From Planctomycetota bacterium (GTDB taxonomy: Bacteria; Planctomycetota; SKW154): DNA of 5,508 nucleotides. The stretch spans positions 1 through 5,508 of the forward strand of contig JAOAAR010000145.1 in the NCBI GenBank assembly GCA_026418755.1. Direction: 5' to 3'. The notes under the pieces were generated by a model, which did not search any database, was not told the DNA's origin, and was given only the letters and a program-made list of their open reading frames with translations. Positions 1 through 5,508 of the stretch are shown piece by piece. A program made the translations under genes and the position numbers. Positions within the stretch are counted from its first letter, which is position 1; every line of letters begins with the position of its first letter.

Positions 1-1259
1 CCGTGCACTCCGTAAATAGGCGTAAGCGCTATGTTGAGCAACACATTGGAGGATATAGAAAAAGCAGTCATCATAATGGGTATATAAACCTTCCCTGTAG
101 CAAAGAAGACGCGGTAAAGTACGCCTACTCCTATTGAAGATGTAAGGTTGAGTGAGAAGATAGCAAGAAGGGAGGAACAGAGAGAAGATGTTTCAGGGGT
201 GAATCTACCGCGTTCGAAGAGAATTTTGATTATACCTTCGGAATTGGTAACAAGAACCGCAGTCAACGGAAGAGACAAAAAGAATGTTATTCTTATTGCT
301 TTGATGACCATTTCGTTGAACTCTTGTTTTTTATCTTGCGCCCATAAATCTGCAAAGGCAGGATAGATTGCAGTTCCAAGTGCACCGCCAATTAGGGTTG
401 TTGGAACCGACACAACAGTTGAAGCGTAACGGAGAGCGGAGACCGAACCTGTATCTAGTTTCGAGGCGAAGACCGTATTAACAATCACATGGATGTAGTA
501 AATACCGCTTGAGATGAGGACAGGAATCAAAATTTTGAAATACTCTTTCACTTCTGGGGCACTAAAGTCAAGCCGCAGTTTGAGCGACGCACGCAGTGGA
601 AAAAGAGGTGTAGCGTTGAGAATCATCGCAAGAGCAGCCCCACTAATGAATCCTGTAACCAGTGCGCTGATTCCGTAGCGTGAGGTGAACAACACGAGCG
701 CTGCCACTATGCCGAGCGATATGAGCGAGCGCCCAAGTTCGGGATACGCAAATCTTCTTGTAATATTATGAACTGCTTTAAGGACGCCAAGTGAGCCCCA
801 AAGAATCATTAGTGGTGAAAGAATAATTGTCAATCGCAGGGCGAGTCTGTAACGGTATTCCTCAAAGCCTGGCGCTATTGCGCGGATGATGAACGGCGCC
901 GCGAAAATGTAGACCGCCGTAAAGAAGGCAAGTCCTGACAGGTTGACGGCTGCAAGATTGGATATTTTTTTGAGCATTCCGGCGTCGCCTTCCTCGGCGC
1001 GAATCTTCGCGAACACAGGAATCAATGCAAGAACTGATGCTACTACGAGGCTCTCTCCGATAAAGTGCGGGATTGAAAGCGCCACAAGAAAAGAGTCGAG
1101 TTCAGCGGAGGCACCAAAATAGTATGCGGTCGTCATCTCGCGCAAAAAAGCCGTCAGAATGGCGATGCCATTTAAAAACATCACAACAGCCGCCGCTCTG
1201 CCGACGGGTGTTCCTACCCTCTTTATCTCTTCTTTTCCAGATTCTTCCACCATTCTCAT
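1..1259 (-). CDS. MurJ/MviN-like MOP-superfamily membrane flippase, 3' end cut off by window edge
   Basis: The reading frame is open from ATG 1257-1259 to the left edge and gives 419 residues. MurJ proteins are usually about 500-530, so roughly the last 100 are missing. An in-frame TAA lies 6 nt upstream, so the start is M1 or M3 (ATG 1251-1253). Neither has a clear SD. The protein is very hydrophobic, with many membrane helices expected. Aligned by eye to E. coli MurJ, matching blocks are YFGASAELDSFLVA (residues 47-60), APGF (129-132), NTVFAS (261-266), ALGTAIYPAF (293-302), LFERGRFTPE (347-356) and LNIALTPIYG (408-417). MurJ flips lipid II across the inner membrane for peptidoglycan synthesis. 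Here R24 and D39 of E. coli MurJ are kept (R40, D55), but R18, R52, R270 and E273 appear as I, G, T and S. Family membership is firm. Lipid II as substrate is doubtful; another lipid-linked precursor is possible. It lies 46 nt after the histidine phosphatase and may be co-transcribed with it. Confidence 0.88.
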   Translation of the reverse strand, partial: MRMVEESGKEEIKRVGTPVGRAAAVVMFLNGIAILTAFLREMTTAYYFGASAELDSFLVALSIPHFIGESLVVASVLALIPVFAKIRAEEGDAGMLKKISNLAAVNLSGLAFFTAVYIFAAPFIIRAIAPGFEEYRYRLALRLTIILSPLMILWGSLGVLKAVHNITRRFAYPELGRSLISLGIVAALVLFTSRYGISALVTGFISGAALAMILNATPLFPLRASLKLRLDFSAPEVKEYFKILIPVLISSGIYYIHVIVNTVFASKLDTGSVSALRYASTVVSVPTTLIGGALGTAIYPAFADLWAQDKKQEFNEMVIKAIRITFFLSLPLTAVLVTNSEGIIKILFERGRFTPETSSLCSSLLAIFSLNLTSSIGVGVLYRVFFATGKVYIPIMMTAFSISSNVLLNIALTPIYGVH

Positions 1260-1305
1260 TTCTTAAAACATTCGTGATGCGGAATATAACAATTGCCATT
1301 GTCTC

Positions 1306-1932
1306 TCAAAAATCTTCCTGATAACGGCTTGTTTGCAAGTGATGTGTGTCGTTTAGAGAAACGACAGACCAGAGATTGCCGTCGTGTCTTATTCGGCTGA
1401 TTGATGTTGTGTCAAATACGAACTGCCAGAAAGCGGACGGCGCGCTTAGAACGGACATCAGAATGAGTTTGAGCGGAACGCGATGTGTAACTACCAACAG
1501 CCGTCTGTGTGTCAGATTCCGGACACAGGAAGAAAGGAACTCCTCAAGCCGCTTCTGCACCTCTTCAAGACTTTCTCCTCCTGGGAAACGAAGTTTCAAA
1601 TCCCCACGAGTCCACATCTCCCACTCTCGAGGATGGCGCATGATAACTTCTTCGCTGCTTAAACCGCTCCAGTAACCGAAATCGACATCCACTAAAGCAT
1701 CATCCTTGTAAAGAGGCACCTTCATAGACTTGCAGATAGGCTCGGCAGTTTGAACAGCACGAAGAAGTGGGCTGCAAAAAACAGCGTCCGCTTCTTCTCC
1801 GCGCAAAGATTCTGCAAGAGATTTTGCTTCCCCTATCCCCACTTCTGAAAGCGGAATATCAGACCTGCCTCTGAAAATCTTTCTCTCATTCCAGGCGGTC
1901 TTTCCGTGTCGAATCAGAACCAGTTCAAGCAT
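1306..1932 (-). CDS. Histidine phosphatase family protein (phosphoglycerate mutase-like fold)
   Basis: This 208-residue protein has the size of single-domain cytoplasmic branch-1 histidine phosphatases such as CobC, PhoE and GpmB. The phospho-acceptor motif is RHG at residues 8-10, so H9 would carry the phosphohistidine. A second Arg lies in CSPLLRAVQTAE (R58), the acid region is LVDVDFGYWSG (80-90), FPGGES is at 116-121, and the second catalytic His is H150 in VVTHR. The acid-region position often held by Glu is Asp82. The motif ending THR rather than SHG suggests a sub-branch different from phosphoglycerate mutases, and the substrate cannot be told from sequence. Alpha-ribazole phosphatase or a broad sugar-phosphate phosphatase are possible, but no cobalamin genes are visible here. 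The start lies 6 nt after the dodecin stop. The SD is weak (purine-rich GAAGAA at the end of the dodecin gene), so translation probably depends on coupling to it. Confidence 0.93.
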   Translation of the reverse strand: MLELVLIRHGKTAWNERKIFRGRSDIPLSEVGIGEAKSLAESLRGEEADAVFCSPLLRAVQTAEPICKSMKVPLYKDDALVDVDFGYWSGLSSEEVIMRHPREWEMWTRGDLKLRFPGGESLEEVQKRLEEFLSSCVRNLTHRRLLVVTHRVPLKLILMSVLSAPSAFWQFVFDTTSISRIRHDGNLWSVVSLNDTHHLQTSRYQEDF

Positions 1933-1938
1933 CGGAGA

Positions 1939-2142
1939 TTATTCTTCAAGTTCGAAAATTATCTCAAGTTCTACAACATACTCATCAATCTTGCCGTCTT
2001 TGATGGTTGCCTTCTGGCTTATTACATCAATCTCTCTCAAGTTGCGTAGAGTCTTGTTTGCACGCTCAAGAGCCACTTTGAGAGCCGCTTCCCATCCTTT
2101 CGGGCTCGAAGCACTCACCTTAGCGACGCGAGTGATTGCCAT
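1939..2142 (-). CDS. Dodecin family protein lacking the canonical flavin-stacking Trp
   Basis: This small protein of 67 residues has the usual dodecin length and layout: a first strand (AITRVAKVSASSP), a helix (GWEAALKVALERANKTLRNL) and two long strands (EIDVISQKATIKDG and DEYVVELEIIFELEE). SSPKGWEAAL, ERANKTLR and the end IIFELEE match family patterns. Dodecins assemble into hollow dodecamers; archaeal and several bacterial ones store or buffer flavins, stacking them on a conserved Trp just after the TLR helix and contacting a Gln on the third strand. By eye the Trp position is Glu here (TLRNLREIDV against the TLRHLDWFEV type), and the Gln position is Val in EYVVELEI. It therefore resembles the Trp-less dodecins, which include the calcium-binding M. 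tuberculosis type, more than flavin dodecins. It has a strong SD (AGGAGG, 7-nt spacing) and its own likely promoter, and is first in its transcription unit. Confidence 0.92.
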   Translation of the reverse strand: MAITRVAKVSASSPKGWEAALKVALERANKTLRNLREIDVISQKATIKDGKIDEYVVELEIIFELEE

Positions 2143-2149
2143 AAGAAAT

Positions 2150-2155
2150 CCTCCT
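2150..2155 (-). promoter_or_regulatory. Strong Shine-Dalgarno site of the dodecin gene
   Basis: On the minus strand the sequence reads AGGAGG, then 7 nt, then ATG (2140-2142). This is a full consensus anti-16S match at near-ideal spacing and fixes the dodecin start. It is the strongest ribosome binding site in the window, consistent with an abundant small protein. Confidence 0.85.
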
Positions 2156-2171
2156 AATATAAGCGCAATAC

Positions 2172-2200
2172 ATTTTAGAAGAATCTATATGTCGAATCAA
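2172..2200 (-). promoter_or_regulatory. Predicted sigma70-type promoter for the dodecin-phosphatase unit
   Basis: In the 83-nt spacer between the peptidase stop and the dodecin start, the minus strand carries TTGATT (2195-2200, 4 of 6 to the -35 consensus), exactly 17 nt, then TAAAAT (2172-2177, 5 of 6 to the -10 consensus). Transcription would begin near 2165 and leave a leader of roughly 20 nt containing the AGGAGG site. The spacing, AT-richness and position at the only sizeable gap support it. No start site has been measured. Confidence 0.6.
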
Positions 2201-2225
2201 TAAGTTTTATTAAAGGGGCGGAGAG

Positions 2226-3125
2226 TCAATGAGGAGGGGTTTTCTCAAGTTCGTCCATCTGGCGAAGGGTGCGGCGGCGACGAATAAAGTAGATGACTAC
2301 GGTTACTATAACAAGGATTCCGAAAAAGAGAAATTCGTTGGTTCTGTAAAGGAGTTGAAGCCAGAATGAGTAATCTTCCGCCAAACTGTGTCTCCACACA
2401 TCCTCCAGAGATGAAACATCTGCACCGAAAATGAGCCGGAAAGATTCCTCGAAGTTTCTCTTCTCTCTCAATGCGGTAAAAAACGGCTGGAGTTCAGATA
2501 TTTTCCCATTAGTCAGAAAACTGACGAACATTACCGACGAGAGATACATTATTCGGCGTATGTATTCATCCGACGGATATGTTTCCTCAAAGAATGAGAA
2601 TAATGGGAGTTCTCCCCCTTTCGCTAATGTGGCAATCTCCTGGCGCTCAGGACGAGTAATTGCGCGCTGCTCAAACAACTGCGCTACACCTTCGTTGAAC
2701 CATAAGGGAACCTTTACTCCATTTCTTGAAACAAACTGTGACAGGGCGATGTGAAACAGTTCGTGGCGAACGACGGAGGAAGCAGGCGAGGTTATTGCGT
2801 GACCTGCGGATGCATCAACCACGATGAGCGAGCGTTCAGTGAATGTGACGCCAACGGTGAACCGTTCGCCTCCTTTCTCTTTCACGAACCGCTCATAACT
2901 TTTCCTGTTGGAGAGAACAACAATTGTGACATCGCAAGGCACCTCGAGACCTGCATTTTCTCTGAGAGAAAGAAGAGCATCTTCGGCAGCGGAGAGAATA
3001 ATACTCGTCAACTTCTCACCTGTATCGTGATAGATTCTGAAAGGAGGTTTCTCTATTTTGTCCAAACCTTTGAAAGAGTCCTCTTTGGCAGAAAGGAGAA
3101 CAGAGAGAAAAAGAGCAAGAAACAT
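2226..3125 (-). CDS. Membrane-anchored MA-like zinc metallopeptidase (gluzincin)
   Basis: From ATG 3123-3125 this is 299 residues. Residues 1-13 (MFLALFLSVLLSA) look like a short signal peptide core. The extracytoplasmic domain carries HELFH at 121-125 (an HExxH zinc site: H121, E122, H125) and WFNEGVAQLFE at 142-152, whose Glu145 fits the third zinc ligand of gluzincins and peptidase MA-like domains. A single membrane segment at about 264-281 is followed by IRRRR, predicting a C-terminus in the cytoplasm and the catalytic domain outside. I therefore infer a surface or periplasmic protease with unknown substrate. The ATG lies 1 nt after the phosphoesterase stop (TAAGATG) with GGAG 6 nt upstream. 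The frame also opens at GTG 3180-3182, adding 19 residues with several Arg/Lys. That gives a more classical signal peptide n-region, but it has no SD and overlaps the upstream gene by 56 nt. I prefer the ATG. Confidence 0.85.
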   Translation of the reverse strand: MFLALFLSVLLSAKEDSFKGLDKIEKPPFRIYHDTGEKLTSIILSAAEDALLSLRENAGLEVPCDVTIVVLSNRKSYERFVKEKGGERFTVGVTFTERSLIVVDASAGHAITSPASSVVRHELFHIALSQFVSRNGVKVPLWFNEGVAQLFEQRAITRPERQEIATLAKGGELPLFSFFEETYPSDEYIRRIMYLSSVMFVSFLTNGKISELQPFFTALREKRNFEESFRLIFGADVSSLEDVWRHSLAEDYSFWLQLLYRTNEFLFFGILVIVTVVIYFIRRRRTLRQMDELEKTPPH

Positions 3126-3126
3126 C

Positions 3127-3912
3127 TTACACTCCGAGAAGAAGCCTCTCTGCCAGCGCCTCGTCCAGTTCTTTGATGGCACGGATTGCTGCAGCGGTTT
3201 TCTCCGTGTCGTATTTGACGCGACGGTACTGGATAGTCAGTTTCTCGTCGTCGAAAAGAACATAGCAAGAGCGTGTTTCGTGGTCGCGAGGCTGTCCCAC
3301 AGAACCCACATTCACAATATATTTGCGCTCCCTTTTCAGGGCAAGAGGTTCTTCAACATAGTTGCGTGGGTCAAGATAAGAAGGCTCGTCGGTCAACACA
3401 AGCGGAATATGACTGTGCCCGCAGAAAGCAAGCCACTTTGTCTTGCTGAAGTTCTCTCTCATCTTCCCTGTCATCTCTTTCAGAATCTCGTCAAAATCAG
3501 AGCGCAAGACATACTCTTCTATTGGTCTTCGCGGGGAGCCATGGACAAGACTGATTTCTCCAAATTCCCAAGTCTCGGGCAAGTTTGCAAGGAAATTATA
3601 CCGTCTGCGCGCAATCCCGCTCAAACTATACCATCGGGGTTTGAGAATCTGCTTTGTCCAGGCAATCGCCTCTCGTGCAACTCGGTTAAACCCAATCGGC
3701 TCGTGAATCACTGCCCAGTCGTGGTTGCCACAGATTGTGATGCGTAACTTCATCGCTTCGTCAATGCATTCAATCGGAGAAGGACCGTAACCAACTATGT
3801 CACCAAGACACAAGACTCGCTCGTTAGGGATATTATGTTTGCGAATGTCTTCAAGAACCGCTTCAAACGCTTCTATGTTTGAATGTATGTCCGAAATTAC
3901 TGCATAGAGCAT
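3127..3912 (-). CDS. Calcineurin-like metallophosphoesterase family protein
   Basis: This 261-residue cytoplasmic protein shows all five metal and phosphate motifs of the calcineurin-like family in order: SDIHSN (D8, H10), GDIVGYGP (D38), GNHD (N63, H64), VHGS (H124) and GHSH (H166, H168). NVGSVGQPRD at 201-210 matches the C-terminal signature NPGSVGQPRD of small bacterial members. The family binds two metal ions and hydrolyses phosphomonoesters or phosphodiesters. Members of this size include YfcE-like and ApaH/diadenosine-tetraphosphatase-related proteins, and the substrate here cannot be assigned. I chose ATG 3910-3912 because MLYAVISDIHSN is the normal N-terminus and GGAG (3920-3923) lies 7 nt upstream. 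A further 48 in-frame codons reach a TTG at 4056 but look unlike the family. The gene overlaps the 3' end of truA by 16 nt, implying translational coupling. Confidence 0.95.
   Translation of the reverse strand: MLYAVISDIHSNIEAFEAVLEDIRKHNIPNERVLCLGDIVGYGPSPIECIDEAMKLRITICGNHDWAVIHEPIGFNRVAREAIAWTKQILKPRWYSLSGIARRRYNFLANLPETWEFGEISLVHGSPRRPIEEYVLRSDFDEILKEMTGKMRENFSKTKWLAFCGHSHIPLVLTDEPSYLDPRNYVEEPLALKRERKYIVNVGSVGQPRDHETRSCYVLFDDEKLTIQYRRVKYDTEKTAAAIRAIKELDEALAERLLLGV
3132..3135 (-). promoter_or_regulatory. Shine-Dalgarno site deciding the peptidase start
   Basis: The minus strand reads GGAG, 6 nt, then ATG (3123-3125), inside the last codons of the phosphoesterase gene. The alternative GTG at 3180-3182 has no comparable site upstream, so this supports the shorter peptidase reading. 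Confidence 0.6.
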
Positions 3913-4694
3913 AAAGCATCTCCATACTCTATCCGGACGAGGTAGAGCCCTTGCGGAGGAAGAACTTTTATCCGCCACTTTTTCTCGCCTCTTATGATTG
4001 CTAACACATCTGCCACAGTTAACTTCCTCTCTCCGACTTCTACCAGCAATCCACAAACGCTACGAACCATTTTATACAAAAACCGTTGCGCTTCAAGTTC
4101 AAAAATGACGAAGTCTCCAAGAGAAGAATCCTTTAATCTCTTTTCCAGAGCAAACGAATCGCACCGAAAAACCCGCGCCAAATCCAGAGATACCTCTTTT
4201 TTCTCTTTCTGGTCTCGTTTTACCACAAGAGGGGCAAAGTTATGCCTGCCACAGAGAAGCCGACAAACGGAATTCATTGCCTCTACATCGAGTCTATTGC
4301 GGATGTGCAGGCAAAAACCTCTCAAGTGAGGAAGAAGAAATTTTCCGTCGTAGACGATATAGCGATACAGTTTTAGGTTAGCATCCTTTGAGGGGTTGAA
4401 GTGGCTCGGGACTTTCGAAGCGGCTACGACCCGTATATCGGAAGGCAGAAGCGCATTGAGAGAAGCGGGCATCCTCTCCGTATCAGGTCCACCATCTGCG
4501 TCGAATGCAATCACCTGTCCCAAGGAGTGAACGCCTGCGTCTGTTCGAGAAGCGTATTTTATTCTGACTTCCTTACCATATATCTTTCTTAGCGCAGACT
4601 CAATCTCTTTCTGCACGGTCGGACGGTTCTTCTGAATCGCAAAACCTGAATAGCGGCTGCCATCGTAAGCAACAGTCAACGCATAACGCGGCAT
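3897..4694 (-). CDS. truA: tRNA pseudouridine(38-40) synthase TruA
   Basis: The 265 residues match the usual TruA length. TruA converts uridines 38, 39 and 40 of the tRNA anticodon arm to pseudouridine in the cytoplasm. Family motifs in order: the N-terminal VAYDGSRYSGFAIQ (8-21), the catalytic loop SRTDAGVHSLGQV (49-61) with nucleophile D52 and the adjacent conserved R50, LLPSDIRV (82-89), the YRY motif (110-112) holding the base-stacking Tyr, RFLYKMVRSVCGLLVEVG (204-221) with the conserved Arg R211, and PPQGLYLVRIEY (246-257) near the C-terminus. By comparison with E. coli TruA, the catalytic Asp and its partner Arg and Tyr residues are all present. The FHARFSA-like stretch is altered to FNPSKDA (99-105). 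The start lies 2 nt after the HEAT-protein stop, with AGGA 8 nt upstream. The stop is within the phosphoesterase gene. The enzyme should be active. Confidence 0.97.
   Translation of the reverse strand: MPRYALTVAYDGSRYSGFAIQKNRPTVQKEIESALRKIYGKEVRIKYASRTDAGVHSLGQVIAFDADGGPDTERMPASLNALLPSDIRVVAASKVPSHFNPSKDANLKLYRYIVYDGKFLLPHLRGFCLHIRNRLDVEAMNSVCRLLCGRHNFAPLVVKRDQKEKKEVSLDLARVFRCDSFALEKRLKDSSLGDFVIFELEAQRFLYKMVRSVCGLLVEVGERKLTVADVLAIIRGEKKWRIKVLPPQGLYLVRIEYGDALCSMQ
3920..3923 (-). promoter_or_regulatory. Shine-Dalgarno site deciding the phosphoesterase start
   Basis: The minus strand reads GGAG, 7 nt, then ATG (3910-3912), all within the 3' end of truA. It agrees with the family's normal N-terminus and argues against the 48-codon longer reading from TTG at 4056. 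Confidence 0.65.
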
Positions 4695-4696
4695 GC

Positions 4697-5489
4697 TCAG
4701 TTTCCTTTCTTGCCACCCTCTTTTTCGCTCCTAAGCAATTTCAGAGCCTTCTCCGCTTCACTTTTTAGTCTCTCTTCCGGGCTATCTAATAACTGTTCAA
4801 CCGCAGTTGTAACATCTTCAAGATATATCTTGTTTCGGACAAGTAGCCGTAATAACTGAATCTTGCGGAACGGGTCTGTCCTGCCGAGTAGCAACTCTTT
4901 TATCTCTTTTATACCTCTTGCGTCTCCTTTTGAGGCAAGCGCACAGGCAGCCTCAGCCTTTATATCAGGGTCGTCGGAAGAAAGAAATTTCTCTGCAATC
5001 AGATTCAGGGCTTTCTCCGTGCCAATCCCTGCATACATCCAGATTATCTCGCAGAGCATATCTTCAGGAGCATCTTTCAATGCTCCAGTTATCTGTTCGA
5101 GATTCTCTTCCGTGACGAATTCGCGGAGAGATTTTGCAGCCGCATTCTGTACCAGAGGCTTTTTATCCCCCAGCAATGCGATGACCTTCCTTGAAATTTC
5201 GCTTTGAGCCTCTGATAACCTTTTTCTTTTCTCACACAAAAATTGAATCTGCGAAGAAAGTTTCTCCATTTCCGCCTTAGTCTCCTCATCCCCTCTTTGC
5301 TCCAATTCCTCTTTCCGCTTTGTCAGTTCTATTATCTCGTTTTCCAGCCTTAAAATGCGCTCCTTCAACTTAAGAGAGAGGGAGAGTTCGCACGCAGATG
5401 CTCTAACCACAGAATAGGCGTCCGATAGCCCTGCTTTCGCTACATTGAATGCTTCTTCTGAATCATCTCCTAACGCTACCATAGCGTTT
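4697..5489 (-). CDS. HEAT-repeat protein with internal coiled coil, 5' end missing
   Basis: The frame ends at TGA 4697-4699 and runs into the right-hand end, leaving about 263 genuine residues. An apparent ATG at 5504-5506 is adapter sequence (it yields MCIRDR), so the real start is lost. Residues below count from that false Met. Residues 7-46 look like one HEAT-type helical repeat (AKAGLSDAYSVVRASACELS). About 47-108 form a Lys/Glu-rich heptad stretch predicted as a long coiled coil (LKERILRLENEIIELTKRKE onward). HEAT-like repeats resume at about 107-130, 137-163, 166-208 and 215-259, with hallmarks such as DKKPLVQNAAAKSL and DPDIKAEAACALAS. The end is a lysine-rich tail. HEAT arrays are protein-protein scaffolds; the partner is unknown. 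No signal peptide can be judged because the N-terminus is missing. It is followed after 2 nt by truA, so it shares that operon. Confidence 0.82.
4703..4706 (-). promoter_or_regulatory. Shine-Dalgarno site of truA
   Basis: The minus strand reads AGGA within AAAGGAAA, 8 nt before ATG 4692-4694, and lies inside the last codons of the HEAT-protein gene. This supports the truA start and coupled translation. Confidence 0.55.
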
Positions 5490-5508
5490 CTGTCTCTTAT
5501 ACACATCT
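5490..5508. other. Nextera/Tn5 mosaic-end adapter remnant (assembly artefact)
   Basis: The final 19 bases are CTGTCTCTTATACACATCT, an exact match to the Tn5 mosaic-end sequence used in Nextera library adapters. Read on the minus strand it creates ATG TGT ATA AGA GAC, which explains the spurious MCIRDR start of the HEAT protein. It is at the extreme tip of the window with no transposase or second inverted end nearby, so it is untrimmed adapter and not a real transposon end. Confidence 0.97.

Noticed and set aside
100..240. Apparent frameshift in the MurJ-like gene near the RFTPE motif
   Set aside because: Careful re-reading of the minus strand keeps one frame through TPETSSLCSSLLAIFSLNL and on to LNIALTPIYG, so the gene is intact up to the window edge.
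1268..1309. Possible promoter before the MurJ-like gene: TTGAGA (1304-1309) and TATATT (1283-1288) on the minus strand
   Set aside because: The boxes fit, but the spacing is only 15 nt and the -35 box lies at the end of the phosphatase gene. It is too weak to annotate as a promoter, though a secondary start cannot be excluded.
2143..2225. Possible terminator between the peptidase and dodecin genes
   Set aside because: The only hairpin is a 5-bp AT-only stem with no following T-run on the minus strand, so it does not qualify as an intrinsic terminator.
3058..3747. A 229-codon plus-strand open frame
   Set aside because: It lies opposite the phosphoesterase and peptidase genes, whose motifs are unambiguous. 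The translation shows no recognisable domain and it has no supporting start context, so it is a shadow frame.
3913..4056. 48-codon N-terminal extension of the phosphoesterase from a TTG
   Set aside because: It lies inside truA and is a basic, low-information stretch unlike the family. The ATG at 3910-3912 has a GGAG site and the expected N-terminus.
5490..5508. Tn5-like transposon end
   Set aside because: It is the synthetic mosaic end at the very tip of the contig, with no transposase, second end or target duplication. Library adapter explains it fully.

Overview
The window is a compact bacterial chromosomal fragment of moderate GC content. All seven genes lie on the minus strand, so in transcription order they run from high to low coordinates. 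TruA, a MurJ/MviN-type MOP membrane protein, a dodecin and good Shine-Dalgarno (SD) sites (AGGAGG, GGAG) indicate a bacterium. Nothing here fixes the phylum. The last 19 bases are a Nextera/Tn5 mosaic-end adapter, so this is an Illumina-assembled, probably metagenomic, contig whose right-hand tip is not genomic.

Cluster 1, in transcription order: a 5'-truncated HEAT-repeat/coiled-coil protein (4697-5489); truA, tRNA pseudouridine synthase A (3897-4694); a calcineurin-like metallophosphoesterase (3127-3912); and a membrane-anchored zinc peptidase of the MA-like gluzincin type (2226-3125). Gaps are 2 nt, a 16-nt overlap and 1 nt. Each downstream start has an SD site inside the preceding gene, so this reads as one translationally coupled operon. 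The functions do not form an obvious pathway.

Between the clusters, 2143-2225 is an 83-nt spacer, the longest in the window. It carries a good sigma70-type promoter reading leftwards.

Cluster 2: a 67-residue dodecin-family protein that lacks the canonical flavin-stacking Trp (1939-2142); a histidine phosphatase (1306-1932); and, after a 46-nt gap, a MurJ/MviN-family membrane protein that runs off the left edge (1-1259). The last is clearly homologous to MurJ, but it has lost several charged residues that E. coli MurJ needs for lipid II flipping.

I see no mobile element, CRISPR array, RNA gene or defence system. Most of the content is ordinary housekeeping. The points worth a second look are the adapter artefact, the residue losses in the MurJ-like protein, the non-canonical dodecin, and the HEAT protein with an internal coiled coil. 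No stretch longer than 300 bases lacks a gene.
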